Shown: positions 30,834 through 41,758 of the stretch, one piece after another
Layout: each line of letters opens with the position of its first letter
How positions within the stretch are numbered: the stretch's first letter is position 1
DNA from: Rhizomys pruinosus
Taxonomy: Eukaryota; Chordata; Mammalia; Rodentia; Spalacidae
Direction: 5' to 3'
Assembly (NCBI GenBank): GCA_009823505.1
Contig: VZQC01006589.1
Location: forward strand, 2,747,020-2,811,019
DNA: 64,000 nt
The notes under the pieces: model-generated
What the model was told of the DNA's origin: nothing
Database searches by the model: none
Seen by the model: only the letters and a program-made list of their open reading frames with translations
Position numbers and translations under genes: made by a program

Positions 30834-32282
30834 AACACCCATCCTAGGCTACACCACCACTAGGAAATACACCTATCCTAGACTATACCACTAGGAAGTA
30901 CACCTGTGCTGGATAGCTTTAGTGTCAACTTGACACACCTGGGTTGAGGGAGCCTCAATTGGGGAATTGGCTCCATTGGTTTGGCCTGGGGCCACATCCA
31001 TGGAGTATTGTCTTGATGGTCGAGCAGTATGGGAGGCCCAGCCCACAATGAGTGGTGCCACCCTGGGCAGGTTGTTGTGTACAGTATAAGAAGGCAGGCT
31101 GGGCATGAGCCAGGGGAGCAAGCCAGTGAACAGCATTCCTCCATGGCCTGTGCTTCAGCTCCTGCCTCCAGGTTCCTGCCTTGGGCTCCCTGAGTGAGAA
31201 CTGTGACCCAGGAGATGTAAGCTGAATAAACCCTTTCCTCCCCAAGTTGGTGTTGGTCAGAGTGCTTTGTCACAGCAATGGAAGACAAACTAGAACAACA
31301 CTTATCCTAGGCTACAGCACCACTAGGAAATACACCTATCCTAGGCTACACCACCACTAGGAAATACACATATCGTAGACTACAACACCATTAAGAAATA
31401 TACCTATCCTAAACTACACCACCACTAGGAAACACACCTATCCTAGGCTATGGCACTACTAGGAAATACACCTATCCTAGGCTACACCACCACTAGGAAA
31501 TACACCTATCCTAGGCTACACCACCACTAGGAAATACACCTATCCTAGGCTACATGACCACTAGGAAATACACATATCCTAGGCTATACCACAACTAGGA
31601 AATACACATATCTTACATTATACCACCATTAGGAAATACACCTATCCTAGGCTACACCACCACTAGGAAATACACCTATCCTAGGCTACATCACCACTAG
31701 GAAATATACCTATCCTAAGCTATACCACCATTAGGAAATACACCTATCCTAGGCTACACCACCACTAGGAAATACACCTATCCTAGGCTATAACATCACT
31801 AGGAAATACACCTATCCTAGGCTACACCACAACTAGGATATACACCTATCCTAGGCTATACCACCACTAGGAAATACACCTATCTTAGGTTATACCACCA
31901 TTAGGAAATACACCTATCCTAAGCTACACCACCATTAGGAAATACACCTATCCTAGGCTATACCACCATTAGTAAATACACCTATTCTAGGCTACACCAC
32001 CACTAGGAAATACACCTATCCTAGGCTACACCGCCACTAGGAAATACACCTATCCCAGGCTATACCATCACAAGGAAATACACCTATCCTAGGCTATACC
32101 ACTAGGAAATGCACTTATCCTAGACTATATCACCATTAGGAAATACACCTATTCTTGGCTATACCACCACTAGGAAATACACCTATCCTAGACTATATCA
32201 CCATTAGGAAATATACCTATTCTTGGCTATACCACCACTAGGAAATACACCTATCCCAGGCTACACCACCATTAGGGAATAC
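30834..32282. repeat. 34-bp minisatellite, about 30 units
   Basis: Unit ctatcctaggctacaccacc followed by actaggaaatacac. Variants include tataccacc, cattagg, agctac and tcttggctat; some units lack a few bases. About two units lie before and about 29 after the LTR inserted at 30905-31297. Confidence 0.97.
30905..31297 (+). mobile_element. Solo MaLR-type LTR inside the minisatellite
   Basis: A 393-bp element with TGT...ACA ends, tataag at 31085-31090 and aataaa at 31225-31230, the TATA and poly(A) signals expected of an LTR. Flanks are acacc (30900-30904) and acact (31298-31302); the minisatellite unit predicts acacc, so this is a 5-bp duplication with one later change. Confidence 0.87.
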
Positions 32283-32341
32283 GTGTTCCATGCTCAGCTC
32301 CAGAAAGGCTTTTACATTTTGAACATAAAAAGAATATTGGG

Positions 32342-32477
32342 CAACCAGGACTAGTGGCACGTGACTTTATTCCCAGTACTGGGGAAGCAAAGGCAGATCT
32401 CTAGGAGTTCAAGGCTATCCCAGTGTAAAGAGCTCCAGGCCAGTCAGGTCTATATAGTGAGACCCTGTCTCAAATTG
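32342..32477 (+). mobile_element. B1-like SINE, old
   Basis: gtggcacgtgactttattcccagtactgg and gagaccctgtctcaaattg mark the two ends. The purine tract grew from its tail. Confidence 0.7.
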
Positions 32478-32835
<358 letters not shown>

Positions 32836-32839
32836 AACA

Positions 32840-33292
32840 TTGAGGACTGGAGAGCTGACATGAGGGTGAGTTCCAGTGCTGAGCACCATTGTAAAAGCCA
32901 AGCACACCCTTGCATGTGCCTGTAACTGGAGCACTGTTGGGGACAGAGATAGGAGGATTGCTGGGGCTTGCTGGTTGCTAACCTAGCTCTAAGGTCAAAG
33001 AGACCCAGAATCAAAAGGGAATAGTGCCGGGCATGGGGGCGCACGCCTTTAATCCTAGCACTCGGGAGGCAGAGGCAGGCGGATCTTTGTGAGTTCAAGG
33101 CCAGCCTGGTCTACAGAGTGAGTTCCAGGACAGCTGGGGTTACAGGGAGACCCTGTCTCAAAAAGACCAAAATAAAAAAGGGGGAATAGTGACAGAGCAG
33201 AACACCTAAGGTCCTCCTCCAGCCTCCGCACATCCATAGGCTCATACACACACATGCACACACACACACATAGAATAAAGTAAATCTGAAAG
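32840..33292 (+). mobile_element. B4 SINE split by a B1
   Basis: The first part is gaggactggagagctgac...aagccaagcacacccttgcatgtgcctgtaa. It resumes after the B1 with gacagagcagaacacctaaggtcctcctccagcctccg and a CA-rich end. Confidence 0.75.
33026..33178 (+). mobile_element. B1 SINE inside a B4
   Basis: Full-length copy. The duplication aaaagggaatagt (33013-33025) recurs as aaagggggaatagt after the tail. Confidence 0.95.
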
Positions 33293-33900
33293 TTGTGCGC
33301 TGCAGCACCATCATCGATTCTATGTAGCATCCTGGAGAAGGTTTTGACCCATTTCTGGGAGGCCAGCTATTTAATTTCCATCCATGCTTTTGCTTTCCTG
33401 GAACCTCATTTTCACCAAATGCTCCAGTGTTTTCTTCTGTGGCTATGAAAAAGGATGGCTGGGGACTCTGACTGAACCATAAGCCAACAGGCATCTGCTC
33501 TGATGGTATCAGCATGGAAAAAACAACAACAGGAAACGAAAGAATCATTTGAAGTTGCCATTAAATAAAATGTATGGGGCAGATTATTGAATAAACAACA
33601 TATCTGTTTGTACTTTGACCACTCAAATTTTGGCTCGCTTTGAAAATGTTCAAAGAGAGCATGCCACCTCAGGGCTGGGCAAAGCTGTGACACAGGGACC
33701 TCTGCCAAGTTTGGAAGCCAGTGCACATGGTAGTGGGCTAGCCAGTCTCCTCTGGGATGCTCCCATCTCCCGGCAGAGCATGCACACCTGCTGTCTGCCA
33801 CACTTTGGAAGAACTGCACCAAAGTTTCCAAGTCTCCTTCTCCAAAGTGTCGAGCCTTTCTTCTCACAGAATGCCCTGCACTGCCTGTGTCCTTTTGTCA
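33293..33900. other. Unique sequence with a 151-codon minus frame
   Basis: The frame 33412-33867 (minus) is not simple repeat, but I recognise no domain, splice signal or family. It is the least artefact-like of the open frames, and still probably chance. Confidence 0.3.
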
Positions 33901-33902
33901 CT

Positions 33903-34098
33903 GCTGCTGTTTGTTTGTTTTTTGTTTTTTGTTTTGTTTCGTTTTGTTTTGTTTTGGTCTTTTTGAGACACTGTCTCCCTGTAGCCCCAGCTGTCCTTGA
34001 ACTCACTCTGTAGACCACGCTGGCCTTAAACTCACAAAGATCCGCCTGCCTCTGCCTCCCAAGTGCTAGGATTAAAGGTGTGCGCCACCAGGCCCGGC
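33903..34098 (-). mobile_element. B1 SINE with (GTTTT)n tail
   Basis: Antisense full-length copy. The tail is a GTTT/GTTTT microsatellite. gctgctgtttgttt occurs on both sides. Confidence 0.93.
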
Positions 34099-34318
34099 TG
34101 CTGTTTGTTTTAAAACAGGGTCTCATATAGCCCTGGCTAGTCTCAAACCCTCTGTATAACTAAGAATAACCTTCGACTTCTGATCCTCCTGACTCCACCA
34201 CCCCTGGGTGCTCCACCCTACACTACCATGCTTAGTGTACATGCAGTGCTGGAGACTGATCCCAGTTTCTTGTGCATGTAAGGCAAGAGCTCTGTCAACT
34301 GAGCCTCTCCCCCACCCC
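34099..34318 (-). mobile_element. B4-like SINE, old
   Basis: Antisense B1-like half then ID-like half (gcagtgctggagactgatcccag...aggcaagagctctgtcaactgagcc). Confidence 0.75.
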
Positions 34319-34523
34319 CTGCATAATACTCTTAACCATGCTGTATGTACAGTGAGTCTCCTTTTGTGTCCTTAGCATTTTCCCCTGCGTACAATAGTAA
34401 GGCTGACAGTGAAAAATACAAGGAATTATGGGATCCAAATTCACTGTAACCATTTTTCATTAATCTTGGTAATATCAACTCTACTCCTTAAGCTGCCATA
34501 CTCTTGAAGTTAGAGTGGTGTGT

Positions 34524-34555
<32 letters not shown>

Positions 34556-34871
34556 TTCAAATATATAAAGAGAAACCACCACACTCTGCTTGTTACACAG
34601 CCACCCTCCTACCACGGTGCTGATTCACTGATAAGCATGGGTTTTATCGCCTCCATTAGTCCCTGTGAGCTGGATCTGAAGAGAGTATCTTTGAGTCTCA
34701 ACGGCCCACAAATCCCTGCCATGTGCCCCACTGTTATCCACTCTGACAACAATATGGTGAGACTTCCCTGCCTCTGGCCCAGGGCCATCATCATCATGTT
34801 CTAGTAGACAGAATAGCAGGGAAAGGTCAAGGGGAGTTCTTATTTTTTGTGAAAGAACTGGGCCTCAACCC
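34319..34871. other. Unassigned sequence with (GT)n
   Basis: GT repeats at 34519-34555. The rest is unassigned. Confidence 0.4.
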
Positions 34872-34972
34872 AGGACTGGGGAGACAGCTTGGTGGGCAAG
34901 AGCACTTGTTCTGCAAGCACGAGGACCTGACTTCAAATCCCAGCACCCACGTAAAGAGCCAGACATACAGGC

Positions 34973-35110
34973 CAGCAAGATGGATCAGTAGCAGGTAACG
35001 GTGTTACTGCCTGGCCCTACCACCTAAATTCAACCCCCCAAACCCATATAAAGGTGAAAGAAGAGAAGCAACTCCACAAAGTTGTTCTCTGACCTCCCTT
35101 GCATGCATAC

Positions 35111-35147
<37 letters not shown>

Positions 35148-35160
35148 ACAAATAATAATT
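34973..35160 (+). mobile_element. B2-superfamily SINE, diverged, with (CA)n
   Basis: Starts ggccagcaagatggatcag and ends in CA repeats at 35114-35146. Confidence 0.8.
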
Positions 35161-35329
35161 TTTTTCAATCCTTGCATGGCTGAACATGACTGTAACTTCA
35201 GCACTGAAGGGAAGAACAAGCAGATCTCAAGAGTTTCCTGGCCAGGCAGCCTAGCCAAAGATGGCAAGTTTGCAGTTCACGAGAGATCCAGTCTCAAGGA
35301 AATAAGAGTGACAGAACAAGACACTTGAG

Positions 35330-35480
35330 GCCGGGCGTGGTGGCGCACACCTTTAATCCTAGCACTTGGGAGGCAGAGGTAGGAGGATCTTTGTGAGCTC
35401 AAGGCCAGCCTGGTCTACAGAGTGAGTTGCAGGACAGCTGGGGCTACAGGGAGACCGTCTCGAAAAGACCAAAAAAAAAA
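35330..35480 (+). mobile_element. B1 SINE
   Basis: Full-length copy flanked by aagacacttga on both sides (about 35318 and 35483). Confidence 0.95.
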
Positions 35481-35678
35481 GAAGACACTTGATCCTGTTT
35501 TGTCCTCTGCATGGGCATGTATATATATCCATACACCCACATTTATGCAACATAAACACACACATGCGCGCGTGTGCAGGCGCACACACACACACACACG
35601 CACACGGGATATTTCCAAACCAGAAAATGCTTCTAACAGCAGGATACTAAGGCTCTAACAATGGCAACTTATAACCTT

Positions 35679-35913
35679 TTTTTTTTTTAATTTCTGTATA
35701 TGTATGAATGTACTGTCGGCATGCAAGTTTGTGCACCCGTGTCATGCAATGCCACAGAGGTCAGAAGAGGGCGTTGGATTCCCCTGGAACTGGAGTTCTC
35801 CTGGAATTGGAGTTTCAGACGGTTTTCGGCCGCCATGTGGGTGCTGGGGATCAAACCCGGGTCCTCTGTAAGAGCGGTCGGCGCTCTTAACCGTTAGGCC
35901 ATCTCTCCAGCCC
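35679..35913 (-). mobile_element. B2/B3 SINE, 17-bp duplication subfamily
   Basis: Antisense full-length copy with a perfect 17-bp target duplication, ggcaacttataaccttt, at 35663-35679 and 35914-35930. Confidence 0.97.
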
Positions 35914-36196
35914 GGCAACTTATAACCTTTATGGTGCATAACAAATCCAATAAAATACTTCTGAAGGTAGAAGATTCACATCATCCCTTCATGAAGAAGG
36001 GAGAGCGGCCATTCTATCTGGCTGAGAAAGAGAATGGAAATGAACAGACACTGCTGCTACACAACAAGAAGATCTTTCAAAAATAGCAGGTAAATGTCCA
36101 GGACTTATTTGCGAGGACACTGGTAAAGCACATGCCATACAAGCACGAGGACCTGCGGTAAGCCCCCAGAGCATATGTGTAAGAAGCTAGACATGC

Positions 36197-36345
36197 GCCG
36201 GGCGTGGTGGCGCACGCCTTTAATCCTAGCACTTGGGAGGCAGAGGCAGGTGGATCTTTGTGAGTTCAAGGCCAGCCTGGTCTACAGAGTGAGTTCCAGC
36301 TGGGGCTACAGAGAGACCCTGTCTCGAAAAAGACTAAAAAAAAAA
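36197..36345 (+). mobile_element. B1 SINE, young
   Basis: Near full length with a short internal deletion at gagttccagctgggg. A perfect 15-bp target duplication, aagaagctagacatg, lies at 36181-36195 and 36346-36360. Confidence 0.96.
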
Positions 36346-36361
36346 AAGAAGCTAGACATGG

Positions 36362-36860
36362 TCTTTTTCTCAACTGCCACCAAGGTGCTCAGTCTCTCTG
36401 AGGAGGCTAAGGCTGCTCTGGAATGAGGCCCTCACCTCATCCAGCAACTAGCCCTCAAGGAGAGTCCCTACCGTGGCCTCCATGTCTGAGCTCACCAGCA
36501 TCTACTCCACCTTCACTATGCACTTTGAGGTGAGTGTCAGGAGGATAAGATCAATCCCTTCACTAAAGCAGCTGGGTCGATACTGAACCTTTTTGGCCTG
36601 GCTTCTTTGCAACGGCCCTGGCCAACGTACTTCAACACTGGGAGCCTCATGCACAGCGTAGGAACCAGTGCACCTGCTCCTGCAGCTGGTGCTGCTCCAG
36701 CAAGCAGTCTGGCCCCTCTGTTCCCACTGCCCCAGCTAAGAATAAAGTGGAAGAAAAGGAAGCAAAGAAAGAATTTGAGGAGTCTGATGATGACACAGGC
36801 TTTGGTCTTTTTTACTAAGCATCTTGTTAGCATGCTCAATAAAAAAGCTGGACTTGGTCT
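36362..36860 (+). pseudogene. Rplp1-ps: Processed pseudogene of ribosomal protein P1 (RPLP1)
   Basis: RPLP1 is the acidic stalk protein of the 60S ribosomal subunit. This is an intronless copy of its mRNA. The 5' UTR is recognisable (caactgccaccaaggtgctcagtc). The original start codon is now GTG at 36473-36475, followed by codons for A-S-M-S-E-L. The Ala/Pro hinge is at about 36670-36735, and the acidic C-terminus ends G-F-G-L-F-Y before TAA at 36816-36818; the last residue is Asp in the functional protein. A poly(A) signal lies at 36838-36843. Frameshifts and a premature TGA at about 36582 disable it. It sits in a B4 SINE, as expected for L1-mediated retroposition. It cannot make functional protein. 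Confidence 0.9.
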
Positions 36861-37016
36861 GACAGATTGTGTGGGAGGAGCCGGACATGGTGGTCTGTGC
36901 TTGTGATCCCACCACTGGGGAGGTAGACACAGTGGACCCCTTGGGCTTATCGAGCAGCCTGTCTAACCTACTTGGTGAGTACCAAGCCAGTGAAAGACCT
37001 GTTTTCAAAAGAACAA

Positions 37017-37250
37017 GGCTGGAGAGATGGCTCAGCAGTTAAGAGCACTGGCTGCTCTTGAAGAGGACCTGGGTTCAGTTCCTAGGGTTCCCAGCACCTA
37101 CATGGCAGCTAACAACCATCCAAAATTCCAGTTCCAGGGAATCCAACACCCTCTTCTGACCTCTATGAGCATTGCATGACACGGGTATACTTATATACAC
37201 CCAAGCAATACACTCATACACATTAAAAATAAAAGTAAATATTTTTTTAA
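37017..37250 (+). mobile_element. B2/B3 SINE inside the B4
   Basis: Runs from ggctggagagatggctcagcag to an AAAT-rich tail. It has a small duplication-like insertion near cagttcctagggttcccagc. Confidence 0.92.
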
Positions 37251-37454
37251 GGATGGATGGCATCTGAGGCACCACAGCTGAGGTTGTCATCTGGCTTCCA
37301 CATGTACATATACATGCTCACATGTACACACATGTAACTACACAAACATGAGCACACACAGTACACACACGCACAGAAGAAACGCCAAGTCTTTGTCTTT
37401 CAATTTTATATTTTTAATTTGAAGAGTTTTTCTCTTTTTAAATTATTTTTTAAT

Positions 37455-37677
37455 AATTTTTAAATTTTATTCATTTTTATGTGTATGAGTGTACTGTCTG
37501 CATGTAGGTTGGTGCACCCGTGTCATGCAATGCCGCACAGGTCAGAAGAGGGCATCGGATTCCCCTGGAACTGGAGTTAAAGATGGTTTTCAGCTGCCAT
37601 GTGAGTGCAGAGGATCGAACCCGGGTCCTTTGCAAGAGCAGTCGGTGCTCTTAACTGCTAGGCCATCTTTCCAGCCC
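37455..37677 (-). mobile_element. B2/B3 SINE
   Basis: Antisense copy without the duplication. Flanked by agtttttctctttttaa at about 37425 and 37680. Confidence 0.95.
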
Positions 37678-37803
37678 CAAGTTTTTCTCTTTTTAAGTGG
37701 AAGAGAAATATCACAAATATAGGATGCAATTAATTAATGAGACAGTCCTTAAAATAACCAAGTGATATAATAGTTTGTCACTTTTAAACACAACCATTTC
37801 AGA

Positions 37804-38030
37804 AGCAACCTAAGTTTCCCTCAACACTTGGTAGATGAGTAGATAATGAAAATGTGGGACATCTACACAATGCAGCAGTAAAGAAAGAGGACATCATGAA
37901 ATTTGCAGCTAAATGGATGGAACTAGAAGCTGTTATGCTAAGTGAAGTAACACAGTCTCAGAAAAACAAACAATTTATGGCGTCCCTCATTTGTAGATCC
38001 TAGCACCAAATCCTTATATGTAAGTCAAGG
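37804..38030 (+). mobile_element. LINE-1 ORF2 3'-end fragment
   Basis: Encodes traces of the ORF2 C-terminus (acctaagtttccctcaaca; gtaaagaaagaggacatcatg; gtgaagtaacacagtctcag) in the same order as the copies at 40330 and 46273. Stop codons and substitutions show that it is dead. Confidence 0.85.
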
Positions 38031-38252
38031 TGGGTAATTTTTTAGTAAAAATAGTACCACATTGACTGATATTACTATAGAAATAGCTTGAAGTTTATAT
38101 CTCTATTTTCCTAAGTTCTAAGATTTAGGAGAAAGAATAAATCTCTTCCTTAAAAGTACATTAAAACACACATCAACTTGCTATGTAGTTTAGGAATGTA
38201 AAATTATATTTCTTTTTACCTGCATCCAACTTTACTGTTAAAATGTGAATTC

Positions 38253-38417
38253 TAGCTGGGCGTGGTGGAGCATGCCTTTAATCCTTGCACTTGGGAGGCA
38301 GAGGCAGGTGGATCTTTGTGAGTTCAAGGCCAGCCTGGTCTACAGAGTGAGTTCCAGGAGAGCTGGGGCTATGGAGAGACCCTGTCTCAAAAAGACCAAA
38401 AAAAAAAAAAAAAAAAA
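38253..38417 (+). mobile_element. B1 SINE
   Basis: Full-length copy with a 19-bp A tail. Confidence 0.95.
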
Positions 38418-38646
38418 GTCACCAGTCATTCAAAGAGTCAGGCTAAAGAGATGTTCTTAGCAGAACAGTATAAGAAGCAATTGGCTCGCACATATATTTG
38501 TGCCAATAAAATTGAATATCTAGATAAGAAGAAAAATTCCTAGAAAAAGTAACTTACCAAACCAGCTTGAGATATAAAGCCCAACTAATTTCAGAGTCAT
38601 TAAGAAAATTAAATCACTGTCAAAAAATCTTGACCCACACAGATGG

Positions 38647-39063
38647 TATTCTAGTTTGCTTTCATATTGCTGTGACAAAAGACTCTGACCAATACCCACT
38701 TGGGAAGGAAAGGGTTTATTTGTCTTACATCTCCTAGGTCACAGTTCATCACTTAGGGAGCACAAGGCTGGAACTCAGGGCAGGAACCTGGAAGCAGGAG
38801 CTGAAGCACAGGCCATGGAGGAACGCTGCTTACTGCCTTGCTCCCCTGACCCATGCATGCTCAGCCTGCTTTCTTATATAATCCAGAACCACCTGCCCAG
38901 GGGTGGGACCATTGCCCACAGTGGGGTGGGCCCTCCCACATGACTCAGCAATCAAGAAAATACCCCACAGGCATGGGCACAGGCCAGTCCTATGGAGGCA
39001 ATTTCCCACTTGGAGCTCCCTCTACCCAGGTGTGTCAAGCTGACACTAAAGCTACCCAGCACA
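38647..39063 (-). mobile_element. MaLR-type LTR (MT-like)
   Basis: A 417-bp antisense LTR colinear with those at 7579 and 47231. The left end reads tattctag where tgttctag is expected. No matching 5-bp flanks are found (gatgg versus ctgct), so the target duplication has decayed. Confidence 0.82.
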
Positions 39064-39179
39064 CTGCTGCACCCTCCCCCCCAGTCCTACTCCATTGCTA
39101 CATGATTTTGTGTCCTTTTACTATCCCTTTGCTGCATGTGTTTTTCCAAGTAAAGTGTGTTTCTGACAATAAACTGTTG

Positions 39180-39545
39180 GATCATGGTGGTTTTTTTAAA
39201 TATCTTTGTGTGTGCATGTATATCTGTGTATGATCTAGGTACATATTTGTGTGAGTGTGTGAATTCCACAGCACAGAACTTTAGGTCAGAACCCAAATTT
39301 GGGTGTCAATCTTTACCTTCCACCATGTTTGAAACAGAGTCTCTGTGATGTTAGCCATGAACTAGGCCACACTACATGGCTGAGAGCTTCCATGGGGTTC
39401 TCCTGCCTCCCCTCCATGTCACCACAGGAGCACTGGGATTATAGAAATTCACTACCATGTTTGGCTTTATGTGGGTTCTGGGGCTTGAACTTAGGTCTTT
39501 GCTCTTTTACAACAAACACTTTACCCACTGAGCCATCTCCCCAGA
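39180..39545 (-). mobile_element. Old composite rodent repeat
   Basis: Same architecture as 11464-12024: GT-rich edge, B1-like core (ccaccatgtttgaaacagagtc...aggagcactgggattatag) and end ttacccactgagccatctccccag. Confidence 0.6.
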
Positions 39546-40011
39546 GCTGGACATGATTGTTAATACAATCAACTGGCCTGCATATCCCACAGGAACATAA
39601 CATTGATTCTCTGCTAAGCATAGACTGAATGTGATGTAACCTGTTTCTCTTGAAGTTTCTGTGGCACTGTCCCAGTCCAGCCTTGTAACATCCCGTGCAA
39701 TGCCCAGTGAGAGGAGAAACGGATGAGTGTATTCCTTATTCAACCATTTCCTGTCTAAAATAGAAACCAAGATAATGACCGACAAAATACTGGGATCACT
39801 TTTAACTATGATATAAATCAGCGTGGTGCAAATGACTCTTTTATAGCTATTTTTTACTTCATTAGAGCCTTGTCAGGAAGCATGTTTTTAATAAGTGCCA
39901 AATTAAAGCTTCTTTTTTAACCTGTTTGGGTCTCTAATATTCTTCAATTTGAAATATCCAAGGTAATTTGTATTGTCAGATTAAGATACAAAGTATAATT
40001 GGAAATTTTTT
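39546..40011. other. Unassigned sequence
   Basis: No repeat or gene recognised. Confidence 0.35.
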
Positions 40012-40223
40012 TTGAGATTTATTTTTTAATTTTGTGTGTGTGTGCGCATGTGTGTTAGAGCACATGTGTGCAGGTGCCCATTGAGGCCAAAAGCAGGGCA
40101 TCAGATCCCTTGGTTGTAGAGTTATGGGTCATTGTGAGCTGCCATGTGGGTACTGGAAACCAAATTCAGGTCTACTGCAAGATTAGCAAAAGCTCATAAC
40201 CTCTGAGCTGTCTCTCTAGCCCC
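40012..40223 (-). mobile_element. B2-superfamily SINE, diverged
   Basis: Antisense copy ending gagctgtctctctagcccc. Confidence 0.85.
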
Positions 40224-40329
40224 AGAAATCTTTTTAGCTATAGAAAAGATATGTCAAAGGATGATATTAATTGTATACAAATATATGATTTCTTAGTTCC
40301 ATTTTAGTTTTACAATGCTATGATTACTG

Positions 40330-40932
40330 TTAGGTAATGCTTATATAGTTATTTACAACTGGGTTATTGGCGCTAGCATCCACAGATGAGGGATACCATT
40401 CATTGTTTTTCTGGGACTGTATTACTTCACTCTGCATGATATATTCTAGCTCCAGCCATTTATCTGCAAAGCTCATGATGTCATCTTTCTTTACCACTGC
40501 ATAGAACTCCATTGTGTAGATGTGCCACATTTTCTCTATCCACTTGTCAGTTGAGGGGAACTTAGGTTGGTTCCAGCTCCTTGTTATTGTGAAGAGAGCT
40601 GTAATAAACATGGCTGTGCATATATCTCTGCAGTAAGATGAGTCTTGTGGGTATATACCCAGGAGTGGTATGGCTGGGTCAGGTGGCAATTTCATTCCAA
40701 GTCTTCCAAGGGTTCTCCACACTGCTTTCCATAAGGGCTGTAACAATTTACATTCCCACCAGCAGTGGATGAGTGTTCCCCTTTCCCCACAACCTCTCCA
40801 GCACTTGGTGTCATTTGTTTTCTTGATCCTAGCCAGTCTTATCAGAGTGAGATGATATCTTAAAGTGGTTTTAATTTGCATTTGCTTAATTATTAGTGAC
40901 GTTGAACATTTTTTAAGATGTTTCTCAGCCAT
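40330..40932 (-). pseudogene. L1 ORF2p C-terminal fragment
   Basis: About 200 codons remain open. They contain the cysteine-rich C-X3-C-X7-H-X4-C knuckle of L1 ORF2 (CWRGC...H...C, about 40790-40850) and the conserved tail near MEFYAVVKKDDIMSF. This domain is needed for L1 retrotransposition in known elements. The frame is not continuous with the reverse transcriptase part, so no full ORF2 protein is encoded. Confidence 0.92.
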
Positions 40933-41161
40933 CTCTGATTCCTCACTTGTGAAGTCTCTGTTCAGCTCTTTGCTCCATCTTCTGAGTGATTCATTTGTTT
41001 TCTTTCTTCATTTTTTGAGTAGTTTATATATTCTGGAAATTAATGCTTTGTCAGATGTTTCTGCAGTGAAGGTTTCCTCCCATTCTGTGGGTTTTCTCTT
41101 CACTTCCTTGATTGTTTCTTTTGATGTACAGAAGCTTTTGAGTTTAATGAAGTCCCATTTG

Positions 41162-41705
41162 TCAATTGTTGACTTTTTTTTTTTTTACTTATAAAAGGAA
41201 GAGTTTGAGCTTACAGTTGATGGTTCCAGGGAATCAGAGTCCATTGTGGTAGGAAGCATGGTGGCCAGGGCTGGAGCAGCAAGCCAAGGGTCACATCTCG
41301 CAATGAGCACAGGAAGCAGAGGGAGGGAGAAGCTGGAGACCACAAGGCCTTGTTAAACTTACAAAGCCTGCCCCCAATAACATACTTCCTCCAGCACAGC
41401 CACACCTTCTAAGACCTCCAAGAACAGTGCCACCAACTGGAGACAAAATGTCTGAATACTTAAAACCTATGGGGGGACACTCTCATTCAAACCACCACAT
41501 TCCACTCCCTGGCCCCCATAGGCCATATAAAATGCAAAATGCATTTAGTCCAACCTTAAAATTCCCCATAGTCTTTACCAGTCTCAATTCTATTCAAAAG
41601 TCTATCATCCAAAATCTCTTCTGAGACAGAGGCCAATCTCTTAACTGTAAGCTCCTGTGCTTGCCTCAGCTGGTCTCGGGAGATCTCAGATCAATTGTTG
41701 ACTTT
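41162..41705 (-). mobile_element. Poly(A)-tailed MaLR retrocopy inserted in the L1
   Basis: Minus-strand insert at 41177-41690 bounded by perfect 15-bp repeats tcaattgttgacttt (41162-41176 and 41691-41705). Read on the minus strand it holds MaLR internal sequence (41690-41500), a purine-rich tract, then an ORR1/MT-like LTR U3-R (41499-41187) that stops at the expected polyadenylation point. An A run follows, at least 10 bases long; its T complement spans about 41174-41186. The U5 part is absent. The long duplication and A tail show L1-type retroposition of an LTR-element RNA, not integrase insertion. Confidence 0.85.
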
Positions 41706-41758
41706 AATTCTTACACAGCTGTTGTCTGATTTAGGAAGTCTTTTCCTAAGCCTATGTC

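Larger units (their letters stand above)
34872..35608 (+). mobile_element. B4 SINE split by two later SINEs
   Basis: An ID-like head at 34872-34972, a B1-derived middle at 35165-35329 and a 3' part with CA-rich end at 35482-35608. A B2-type SINE and a B1 separate the three parts. Confidence 0.75.
36100..37383 (+). mobile_element. B4 SINE holding three later insertions
   Basis: The ID-like head is at about 36100-36195 and the B1-derived middle at about 36865-37014 (gccggacatggtggtctgtgcttgtgatccc). The 3' part is at 37251-37383. A B1, an Rplp1 retrocopy and a B2/B3 are inserted in it. Confidence 0.7.

Noticed and set aside
30834..32282. Regularly spaced repeats as a CRISPR array
   Set aside because: The units are contiguous, without unique spacers, no cas genes exist, and the DNA is mammalian. 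It is a minisatellite.
33412..33867. 151-codon minus-strand frame in unique sequence
   Set aside because: No recognised domain, no splice or promoter context. A frame of this length is plausible by chance in 64 kb.
36607..36906. Alanine/proline-rich frame as a functional protein
   Set aside because: It is the out-of-context 3' part of the Rplp1 pseudogene with neighbouring SINE sequence.
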